NCBI RefSeq assembly: GCF_910592395.1
Contig: NC_088320.1
Location: 12,956,501-13,020,500, forward strand
Direction of reading: 5' to 3'
DNA length: 64,000 bases
Source of the DNA: Lineus longissimus
Taxonomy: Eukaryota; Nemertea; Pilidiophora; Heteronemertea; Lineidae
In this document: positions 1-10,800 of the stretch, in pieces
Layout of the letters: each line of letters opens with the position of its first letter
Numbering within the stretch: position 1 is the stretch's first letter
Program-made: the position numbers and the translations under genes
The notes under the pieces: model-generated
What the model was told of the DNA's origin: nothing
Database searches by the model: none
The model's input: only the letters and a program-made list of their open reading frames with translations

Positions 1-1094
1 ATGTTTTATTACTCCATTCTAACGATGTCTCAGGATTAGGCATCAAAGACCTGCAATAAAAGTCAAAAAATGAAATGACCCAATCTTCGCCATTTCGGGG
101 ATATGGCAGTCTATCTAACCAGGGATGGAACGAGGCGTTCAGAAGTTAAGAGTCATGTGCGGAGGATGGATGTTTATATTCATGCTCAAATATAGGCCTT
201 GGCGAGGGCGATTATATCTATCGTCAGGAATATCTGCATCATGCGCATTTGGAATTTTATGCTAAAGCGACACGATTTTTGTAAAGTTTCTTGTCTGCTA
301 CAAAAATGGACGATCTGCCAAAAAAACGGCCGCATCTTCACCTGTCGGAGCCTCAGAAAGAATCATTGAGATGGTGAGTAGGCACATATTATTATAATCT
401 GAGTTGGTCAAAAGGCTACTAGGTGTGACGCATGGAAGGGTCAGATCACTATTCACTAGTGCTATTGTATGTTGCTCAGCCAATGGCCCTGAAAATTATC
501 CGAGTTGGTCTTGATGCAGTAGGTCGGCCCACTAGTTGCAATGCCATTGCATTTAGCCTGGCCTACGTCAATTTCCTGCAGAATACTACCCAAAGATTTG
601 CAAATCCTACCCTTTCATTGGCCACAAAATTATTCAAATCATATCATAATCCGAGCTGGCCTAAGGGGCAAAGAGTAGCTCGGAAGTGTAACTTTAAAGA
701 GCTAGTCGCTATGGCCCGGGCCGGCAAGGGACTTTTTCAAACAGTCCATACAAATTACAAGCATTACATTTTTCTATATCTTATATCTTATATCCTATGA
801 CTATCAGGAATTGTCGTCCCCTGTACCAATGACCTTGAATAAAACCATAACAACAGAATCATCTGTTTACCAGAGGAAAGAAATTCCGGTCGAGTATTCT
901 AGCTTTTTGATACTTTTTTTGGCAGCTTCATCTTTTATATACTCGAATGAAGTTTTTTTTTCGAGTTACCCTGTGCGCGTGATGCATTTGATGTAGTTAA
1001 AGCTGTTTTGGCTGGCCATGCTTCATAGAACTTGTCTATAACAAAAGGGAGATCACGAGTCTTCTCTTTGTTTTACTGAACCTTTCTTTTTCAG
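1..1094. other. no supported gene; upstream intron or flank of the kinase gene
   Basis: No exon with a recognisable protein could be supported here. Open frames such as 432-800 show no domain, no coding-like composition and no convincing splice borders. The stretch just before 1095 ends in a pyrimidine-rich tract and AG (ctttctttttcag), so at least its right end is probably intron of the kinase gene. The exons for the start of that protein should lie here or outside the window. Confidence 0.4.
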
Positions 1095-2250
1095 GCTCAA
1101 AACGAGGTTCATTCCGAGTAAGTCATCTAGAACACAAAGTCAGGTAATTCAAGAGCTTCATCGGATTGAAGTTGGCAGCATCAGTAACGTTGTTTTAGGA
1201 AGACTTCTAAACAAAGTATTCAGAGAAAGCGGTGTAAGGAGAAACACTGGGCGTGATGGGAAATCCTGGTACTACGGTTTACGTTTGCTAGACCCTGATA
1301 TCGCACCGCCTCCAAGTAACTCTGATAAAAAGGTCTCAAACACCCGTAATCTACAGGAGGTAGAAAAGAGGTGTCGTTCCACACTGAATATGTACAGGCG
1401 GGAAAGACTCGAAAAAGAACGTCTGCTAGTTGAATTGGAGAAGGTTCAACTGACTCGAACTGAGATACCAGCATCGTTATACATTAAAAAACAACAACTT
1501 GGAGAGCCTGAGTCACATTCTAAGGTGATCCTTGGCAGTGGAACCTTTGGTGAATGCGTGTTGCAAACATTCAGAGGGATGCTAGTATCTGTTAAACAAT
1601 TTAAACAGTTTACCCAATGTGAAAGTCGTATGCGTTATGAGGTCCTCAAAGAGGCAAAGGTTCTCTTAAACCTTACAGCATCACCGCATCTTCCGTATCT
1701 AATTGGCATATCACTGGAGGATTTTCCATACCTACTCGTGACATCATTTCATGGTATCAATTACAAATCAACTACCTTACAATCTGCACTGTTGAACAAA
1801 ATTGAAATTGAAAAAACTGAATGGAGTGTCGTGCTTGAGCAAACTTGTGTTGGTCTGAATGAAATTCATTGCATTGGATATCTACATAATGATTTGAAAA
1901 AAGATAATATCCTCATAGAATATGATAGTTCAAGACTAAATGTAGTTATAATAGACTTCGGTAAAAGTTGCAGAATAAGTAAGGCCACCAAGCGAGTGAT
2001 ACCCAGCAAAGAGAGATCAGATTACAGGAAACGATATCCTTGGGTTGCAAGGGAGGTAATTGATGGCACTGGGACTTACTCTATTGCAAGCGATATTTTT
2101 TCTATTGGTTTCCTTATCCAAAAGATGCAGGATCATGGCCACCTGCTAACGGATCGATTTGTGAATTTACACTTGCTATGCATGTCTGATTGTGCTTCAT
2201 CTCGACCATCGTTACCAAGGATTATGGATCTCATATCTGGCATCGTTTAG
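1095..2250 (+). CDS. RFX-like winged-helix segment plus protein kinase domain, terminal exon (5' partial)
   Basis: This is the 3'-terminal coding exon of a larger gene. The acceptor tttttcag ends at 1094 and the frame is open from 1096 to TAG at 2248-2250, about 384 residues, so the real protein begins upstream. Residues 30-64 (G-R-L-L-N-K-V-F, then R-R-N-T-G-R-D-G-K-S-W-Y-Y-G-L) resemble the C-terminal half of the RFX DNA-binding winged helix, in which an R-R-L-G-T-R-G-x-S-K-Y-H-Y-Y-G motif is typical. A charged, possibly coiled segment follows. The kinase domain covers about residues 145-383: glycine loop GSGTFG near 147, lysine in VSVKQFK, catalytic HNDLKKDN near 264, DFG near 287, an ARE in place of APE, and SDIFSIG. 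The HRD arginine is replaced by Asn, but catalytic Asp and DFG Asp are present, so activity is plausible. Substrate and role are unknown. The kinase is certain; the RFX likeness is moderate. Confidence 0.8.
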
Positions 2251-5200
2251 CTTCGACCGAAGCTTAAAGCAAAACAATCGGGTTTTTTCGCCATCCAACT
2301 ATAAATTGATGTGATAAAGACAGCAAGAAGTCAACCCACTGAGTTTGGAAAAGATTATGCGAGTATTCACAAGAGGATCGTGTGGCAGCCTAGAGGCAAG
2401 ACTGGTAAGTAAGCATTTTCCTCATTGGCGCTTCAGCCATGTGTAAGCAAAAATCTGAGGGAGGCCGAGCGAGCTATCGTAACGCAACCCATTGGCAAAG
2501 AAGCCCTGGAAATGTAATGGCTCTTTTCACTCAAGAAATGAGGGGTGTAACAGATCATTAACTGAATACATATGTAAGCATCCAGTAGAGCACTCGATAC
2601 TGCGTCCTCAAACGAGTGTGATCAATAACTTTTGAAAACAGGGTGTTCCTTTCTTCAGGGGTTATCATAGACATCTGATAACACGTCTATCCTATAAATG
2701 CATCTTTCATGAGCACATACAATGTAAGTGCCAAACAGAATTATCCACAACTTCCAAAACATACGAAAACTGCAGCTCCATTAAAAAGCCCCCTTACTTA
2801 TTTTTGATTAAAGATAGCGTCTAATATTTTAAAATATGGTGTGGTGGAACTAACCATCTACGATATCTGAAATTCGTTTAGAGCTCAGTTCAACTGATAC
2901 AATTTCGAAGACGAGTCCGCTTGGTTGTTAATCTGCGTCAAATTCGTCAACTACAGCATTCGCCAATGGTTACAGGTAAAAAAAGTATGTATCAGAATAC
3001 TCAAAAACGGGTGAATTCAAAGAGAAAATCTATTAATTATGCCTTGGTCACGATTGTTAGAGTCGTCCAAATCGCTCATCCATTTCTGTTAGTAGACCGC
3101 TTCAAACATGTTAAACCAGTGCACACTTTCTGCAAATTTCAGAATAAATGAGCTTGGCCACGTAACCATGGTAACGTGCTTCTACCATGTTCTATGATAC
3201 GAAAAAAACGTGGTAGTTGCGTTGGAACTCTCGTAACTCATTTTTAAGAACAATTATGCCTTCTCAAATAACAAAACTGGCTAAACTTCACCTGTTTTGT
3301 CCACAGTTCAATTGTGCTTAAGGTTAACAACGGTATTTCCAAATATATGGCCTACATAACTTAACTTGGACCACGAAAGGGTCCTGCCAACAGTTATGCC
3401 GAAGTTTCAGCATGATGCTTACATGTAGGTCCTGAAGCATAAAAGACGCGCCGTACAAAAGAAGAGCTGTGTACACAGCACACATCAAACACTACGTCGA
3501 AACGATCATTCATCATCACTGAATGATTACGTTCATCACTGAATGATTACGAATATTAACAACTGAACGCCTATATTGTCTCTCTGACATAGGGGGTGTC
3601 ATACACCCTTATTATAGGGTTTGGTAAGGACCACTCCTGGTCACTGGTGACAATAATAATGTCTTGACGGGCTTATATAGTTATCAATGTTTTGGACTAA
3701 AACTACTGTGACGCGAACATTTAATGTGGAATGTAAGCACATGGTTACCACCCTGAACTGAATAATCGGATTTCCGAACGAGCTTGTTGGGAAAGAACCA
3801 GACTGAGTCTCATATTTCAAAAATGCAATAATACTACAGCACATCCAGGCAAAAATGTCTCACCTAAGGGCTAAATAACGAGCTGAATGTAAATCTGGCT
3901 CTTGATATAATTCTTATGAGATGACATTTCAGTCTGTAGATTAATTGTCAATCTTGGTAGCGGGGACATAAATGTGTAGGCTACATCCTGTCCATTGTTC
4001 ACAACTTCAGCCCACGCATCATTTTCAAGTATGTCTATCAGTGGCCTAAATTACAAGAGCAAAAGGAGGCTGTGAACCGTCAGGTTTAATGTTCTCATGG
4101 AGGCAAACATGGTTGCACTCACTTAACATGCAGAGATGGGTGGGCCATTAGATTATGAAATTTATAAATTTTTCTAATTTCGGTGTGGTAAAACCCAAAG
4201 GCCAGCTGTCATGCTGTCACATTACTTATAAGTTTGAGGTATTTCACAGGAACCATAGTTAGATGTCAGTGATCCTTCAACATGGTTATCATTAATTCAA
4301 GGCAGCAAAGTAGCGAGATAAAATATGTCAGTATTCGTCATGCCGCAATCACAAAAAAAATCGCAAAGCGAGCATAACCCCTCAGCCTATTAAGGTTGAA
4401 GGTGAGATAATGGTGAAGTTGGCTTAGTGGAGTGGCTAGTTTGCATATGGAAATTAAAATTGTGGAAACCTATTTTGAGGATGTGAGCGTGGCGGCCATA
4501 TTGAATTTCGAATCGCGCTGATTTTCGAAAGGAACCTTCCCCTTACAAAACTGCATCAGGCCTACGCCCACTAAAATTGATTCCATCCTCCAAGCCGTTC
4601 TCCTCGAAATTGACGGAAACCGATTTCAAGCACGTTGCCCTGGTGACCATATTGAGATTCAGAACGAGCCGGTTTTCGAAAGGAACCTTCCTCTAGTCAC
4701 CCCCAACGTACATACCAAAAATGAATTCGACAATACCCCTCTAGCCCATTTGGGTTGAGGGGTAAAAACTTTGCCAGGCTGTCCGAGAATTAGATTTGAT
4801 GTGCACTTTTTGTGGCAAGCGTTTTGTTTTCCTTTCACAAATCACATTATATTGACACCAAGTTGCAAACACAGCGTCAATTTGAACTTTTATTGGGAAT
4901 AGAAGTGCTCTGAAGATATAATCAATCTCTGCACTCAACTCAAAACTGTTCTTAGGTTACTATTCGTGGGAGCTTCGAAACCAATGGTTAAAGTGAATAT
5001 TAGTAGCGTAAAAAACAGGGTCATACATTGAGTGTCATGAGTCATTCCCAAATCTGCACATCCGCTGAAGACAAAAAATCTGGAGTAGTAAAATTTAACC
5101 ACCTGTCAACTCTTTTGTCCACTGAACCAATCGATGTCCACCTAACTTTGTATTTTTACAAGTCGGCACTATCGTTAAGCCTATGTTCTGAGGAGTTTAT

Positions 5201-5380
5201 ATAACCAAGTTGAAATTTAGGCTTTTTTCCCAAAGACCAAGTCAGATTTATTTCCCTAATTTTGAACAATGCAGTCGTATCTAAACAGTGTCAGTCTGTC
5301 TTCCCAATACTTTAGACAATATGGCACTCGGCGTTTACGCTAGACATCCCCCTACCCCATGTGTGATCCCCATATGCATA

Positions 5381-5832
5381 AGCCCGCAGCACACCAGCCG
5401 CCAACTTTGGCGACAAGAAGCGTTCGGATGACGCCTCTCGACGGCAAAGTTGGCGGCCAGTGGATCCCGGTCAGAGCACACCTGCCCAGAATTGGCGTCC
5501 AGTAGCGTCTTTTCCGCCACTTTAACCCATCCTGGGCCATGCAGCGCGAAATCATGTGACATCAAGACGCAAGCTGATTGGCTATAGCCTCGCCGCCGAC
5601 GCCAAGTCAGGCGGCAATCCGTAGCACACCTGGCTTCTTCTTGCGTTCAAACGCGGCGACACGCGTCAAAAATCAAACATGTTAGATATTTGGCGTTTAG
5701 TTGCGGCAAGTGGCGGCAAGTCGCGTTCGCCGACGCCGTTCGTAGCAGACTAGGGATTTTTCAGGCGTTCAGGACTCTTGCGGCAAAAAACGCCTGTGAA
5801 CGCCGAAGTTGGCGGCTAGTGTGCTGCGGGCT
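5381..5832. mobile_element. MITE with terminal inverted repeats, copy 1
   Basis: The left end (agcccgcagcacaccagccg) and right end (cggctagtgtgctgcgggct) are inverted repeats of about 25 bp. The element is flanked by ATA at 5378-5380 and 5833-5835. The same 452-bp element occurs inverted at 53719-54170, there flanked by TAA. Length, paired ends and 3-bp direct duplications fit a non-autonomous PIF/Harbinger-type DNA element, although ATA is not the classical TWA. The interior is full of GCC/GGC-rich inverted segments and codes for nothing I recognise; open frames over it are by-products of that symmetry. Confidence 0.75.
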
Positions 5833-7129
5833 ATACGCAATCCCAGGCTGGAATACAGTGTTCCATTTTTGCCTCCTTTTCAAGTGAACATACATGTAGC
5901 CCTGCATTCTGCGGGTCACACAGCTATGATAAGGTTTTTGAAGGAACAGAAAGTAGTTTGGTCTGCTTTCTTATCACACGAAAATACAATGTTGTGGATT
6001 AATGTGAGATAAGGATGCTTTGATTGTACTATTTTCTAGTAGAAAAGAGTCAATTCATAGAGATGATTATGTACTAGCGTATTAAACCTATAGGATGAGA
6101 ATCAAAAGTCCACCAAGCTTGAAACGTTTGAAGTGGGGGCGTGTGAAATCATATTACATTAGAGGTTTCTACAGAAGCACTCAGTTTTTGTAGACATAAA
6201 CGTTAGTTTATGTGAGAAAATTGGCTGTTGAGCCAAGTTGTTGGAAGAGAATAGTAAAACAGCTAGCCATATAGGCAGGCCAAACCTAGCTTTTCGCCCG
6301 GTCACTGTTTGCAAAAAGTGTATCATGAAAATATCAAAACCGATCTATGACGAATTTTGAAGACTATTTAGAATAAGATTGGTAACCACAACCGCCAGAC
6401 TCCCCGATTGTGGAATCGGTACACAGTGTACAACTCTACGCGCTCATTTGACTCACGCCCACGTACACGTGGAGGTCCCCACAGCATTTCGTTATTAGTT
6501 TTGATTAAAAATGGCCACTTAGCTGTCATTTGTAGAACTTTTGGGGCGGCGCTATGGCCCGTATGTCCACTCATATCTGCTCAAGCCGTATAGGACCGCC
6601 CAACCATGCCTATATAGCGGCACATTTTCAGGTGGAGAATAGAAGTTGTGGTATAGCGCGGGCCCTTGAGTTGCTAGGCCTACAGCAGTCAGCAGAATAC
6701 CTCCTTCAACAGCATGAATTTGAAGTAGGGACTAGACTTTGCCGTTTTCATTTTGAGACTGAGGTAAATATTCTTCTATTTTCTCCGTCTGGCGGGCGTT
6801 AGATATCATTACAGGGACGCATGACACTGCAAGGTTGGAGCAAAGTGTCCCCACAATACAGTTCTTATGTAATGTAGATCAAATGTAGTGTTATTTTTTG
6901 GATATCGTTTTCCTTTTTCGGTACATTTCTATTTTAGAGAAGCAACTAACGCTTGCTAAACTAAATTGAAGTGTGTGCTTGCAATCCTTAGTACCATTTT
7001 TATTCCATAGACCTGTTCATGATAGGGTTCAGTGACGGATGTTTTGTGATCATTAAGTGTCCCTTTTACCGATTGTGACTTTTTTCTCATAAGGCCAACA
7101 TCTTGGATGAATTGAAATACTTTTGTTCA

Positions 7130-7290
7130 CCCTCAGTTAAGTTGACTTCAATGGTTTTTTTACTCTATTAAGTGGACACGAAGTGCGTTAAGTTGCCAAA
7201 GGCTGGTCCACTTTATACGGTCGAGACATAACGCTTTAAAATGCCTTAATCGATGGAGATACAGCGTCCTGGAAAATGTCCCCATAACCA
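7130..7290 (+). repeat. dispersed repeat, GTGGAC family
   Basis: This copy has the order gttaagttgacttcaat, a T-run, ctctattaagtggacacgaag, ggctggtccactttatacgg and a tail ending in gtccccataa. A nearly identical inverted copy of its first 115 bp lies at 48202-48315. Diverged copies occur at 13316-13430, 13945-14165, about 21845-22100 and four times in a row at 36830-37390. The arms AAGTGGAC and GTCCACTT can pair as a small hairpin. It is non-coding. Confidence 0.7.
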
Positions 7291-7894
7291 TGATAAGTAT
7301 GCCCTCCAAGAATATCTCTTGTACAACACAACGAGTTATATTATCCCTTAACAACATGGGTCACAAGGAACAAAAACTGAGCAGGTAAAACTAAACAGAC
7401 GACAAAAATGTCCTTGATAAATATGTAGATGGGCACCCATCACATTCGCTATTAAGCAGTCAATATAACAATGATATATTCCCCCCCCCCCAAGCCTTTC
7501 ACACTTTGCATATAGCGGGATGTACTCTTAACTTCGCTGTGTATATTTTTCTGTTCAAAATAAATTTCACATATATCGATATTTTCTAATCTGTGAAGTT
7601 TAAAATGCACAATTTACACCCCTACTAAATTAAACATGTTTGATATCGTAATGCCAAAATACTTTCATTTGCCTGCAGTTTTAGGAGAGATGACAATGAT
7701 CTTTAATAGCCGAACACTATTAACACTATCAATAATATGTTTTCAGCTATTTATACATAACTCCAGGTGTGATTAACTTGTGGCCTAACTTATACAGCTT
7801 TGTTAAGGCAATGATGGATTAATGAAGTCCGTCTAACACCCCAAGATATTGTATAGGCTAAAAACTCTTTATTTTCATTTCAGATATAACCAAG

Positions 7895-10800
7895 ATGAAA
7901 AATTGCAGCCGTCTTCGCAGCCGTCGACGGATACCTCCCTGTGACAAAGCGAAGGAATTTATTGACAGTGGAAGTGATCTGCAAGGATTCCAGGAGAGAT
8001 ACATCAATGAATATATCGGTAAGTTTTAAGAAAAAAACACTTTGCACCAGAAAGTTTTAGTTTACATTTGGCCTGGCTCTGAAAACAACAGCCAATTACT
8101 TAGCAATGCTCCCCCCCCCCGCCACATATTTTACCTCTCTTGTAAATGTAGGCTAAATTTGAATGGTGTCCCCCCTGCTTCGAACTAAATGTGTATGTTT
8201 TTCTTCTTGACACGAGGCATTATTACACTACACCCCTTTTTTAGGACAACAAATTTTTGACTGAGATAAATGACCTATACCCATTGTCTTAAGCGGTAAT
8301 TGCTGTGCTCTGTTTGCATTTTTATGATGCTGAGCAACAGGACTGAATTTAAGATTGAGCGATTTCTAGTAAGATCCTCATAAATCCCATTTGTGTCGAC
8401 CGATTAATTGCTAGTTACCATTTCCGGTAGGGGAAATGGTATTTGCGGTCGCCTGTCTGTGTTTGTGTGCGGGGGGGGGGGGGGGGAGCGGGGATGTGTA
8501 CACCTGTGAAACAGCTACTGCCTTCTTTTAGTCGTTAATGCAGTGTTCTAGTTTCATGACGTTCTGATTTTACATGTTAGAGGATGTGGATCATCCTCAC
8601 GGTTCTCAATAAGGGCAATATGTGGCATATAGAGGTTAGAGCTCTGGGCTCTTGGGTAGGAGAGCTCATTCGTCTTTGTGTACTTGATCAAGATTTTCTC
8701 CCCTCGACTCTCCCAGGGGTAAATGGATACGCATGCCAAATCCTGAACGCTCTTACCAGCGGGCCGGACCTGTAATACAGGTTTTCCTTGCCTATAACGT
8801 ATTCTATACCTTCTTGTACAACTGAAGATGTACCATACATTTAATTAGGCCCACAATGGGTTATCACCAGGAGTGGGTGTGAATATTCAAGAAATCTTTT
8901 TAGTATAAACTCCTCCCTCTTTTTTATTCAAGAACCACTATTCATTCCTATCTAGTATGAGAGAAGTCAATTTCACGTTTATTGGGTTGCTCTTCAATCA
9001 TTTGTGAGGGATCATTTGAGTAAGATAGCAATTGATATTAAGCAGGCCAAATTTATGGTTGACGCCAAGAGTCGTTTGTGCACCGCTCCCGAATAACGAT
9101 CTTCAAAACATGTGTACAACTCAATGAATGAGTTTCCCCGTCCACAGACTGTGGCAGTCTGGCGTAAGAACATTTGACCAATATCGTTGGGTTTCATATC
9201 CATGTGACATGCGAAGTCAGGCCTACACATAATCATTATGTACCCCGTCGGGCCTCATTGTAATGTCACTCAAAGACGTTATAGGCAAGGACAGCCTGTA
9301 TTACCCTATGAGGCTGCCAGTGAGCTTTCACCCGAGTGCAGGGATAGAAAAATTATTTGTCATCGCACATTCGAACGACTCACATGATATATATGGTTGA
9401 CAACTTGCACCATTTTAATCCTTCTCCGTATTGCGAACTGCCAAGGGATTATTGATGACACTGAAACGTTTGTTAGATCAAATGGAGGTATTGGTTGTCT
9501 CACCAAAACCGCGAGGGTGGGGCTAAAATATAGATTAAAATCAAGGCGTTCAAAAGTTCCGAAGTTAGTCATGTTCACGCAATAGATGTTAGTTATACGA
9601 CTCCAACGTGAGGTAATCTGACTGCCTTTAAACATGTAAATCCATCCATCATGCGGTGTTTCTCTCATTGTTTATCGAAGGCTTAAACACAGACGTGACA
9701 ATAATTTTCGCGAAGTTCTAAAATATGGAAAAGCATTTAACAAATGTGAATGATATTGGGGCATGGCGATTTAGCGGATCCTGCGGATTCTGCGGAATCT
9801 GGTCTGCAGCGGATTGGTATCCGGTAGTTTCGCTCCCTGACGTTTTCGCCCCCAGCATTTTCGCCCCCAAACTTAGCCTAAAACCATTAGGCCCCACGGT
9901 GGCCGCTGCCGTGATGTAATGTAATCAAGCTAAAATCAAGAGAGTGTCCGAGAGTCACTCTACCCAAAAATTAGTCGTTTCGCCTCCTGGGACTTGGGTG
10001 TTTTAAGGATCGTTGCCAGGATCTCGGGCTTGTCACCTGTCATCGCATGATCTTGCTGGCTGTTTGGTCATCAAGAGTGGGATGATTGACTCCGGTGGAC
10101 GTTTTAGAAAAATCTTTTATTTATTATCATGAGAGTGGGAAATTCTCTGTTTAAACTGATTTGTCATCTGAGAGTCCTGGACATCATCAGTCATCATGTG
10201 ACTTGAATATCTTAATGATGGATCATCAAGGCAATCGTATGTTGCTCGTGCACGATTTTGCGATGTTGTAAAATAAAGAGAGACGTGTCAACCAGGCCAG
10301 TGTAGAAGTTTAAAATGTCCCCTGGAAAAAGTGTCCATCATCCCTATTGTATTCTGCACGATATTAACAAATTAACGAATGAGCGAAAATGACGTGTGAC
10401 TCGGCCTATTATTTTATTACCAACTCGGCCTGGGTTGCGCCCCCGTAGTTCCTAAAATCATTGATTTCTCGGTCCTTACAGTATGTCAGTGTTGATTCAG
10501 CAGTTGTTTTGGCAAAGATATGTTTTTTTTGAGTTTCTGAAACCTAGAGCGCTACTCAACAGGCGGCTAACAAGAAACTACGCATTTATACTGTTGTTGC
10601 CGACGTATGTGTACACTGAACTTGGGATGTGCGTCGGCCCCGTCTTGAAATGCCGTCCAGTGCCAGTTGGTGCGCTTTTCGCTGATTTATGCAAAATTCA
10701 ACATATCTCAAAAGTTCAATGGTTGACCCTCGATTTTTTTGGATTTTTGTGTAGCGTAAGCAACTGTCTTTCATGGGAGAATGGTCACTGTAAGAATTAT

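Larger units (their letters stand above)
2251..7883. other. intergenic or 5' region before the SET-recombinase gene
   Basis: No coding exon could be supported in this 5.6 kb. It contains the 452-bp MITE at 5381-5832 and a copy of the GTGGAC repeat near 7130. Short frames here lack domain signals. The right end is the pyrimidine tract and AG before 7884, so an untranslated first exon of the downstream gene may lie somewhere in this stretch, but I could not place it. Confidence 0.4.

Noticed and set aside
432-800. 122-codon open frame on the + strand
   Set aside because: No domain, no splice or promoter context, and amino-acid composition unlike a conserved protein; probably chance.
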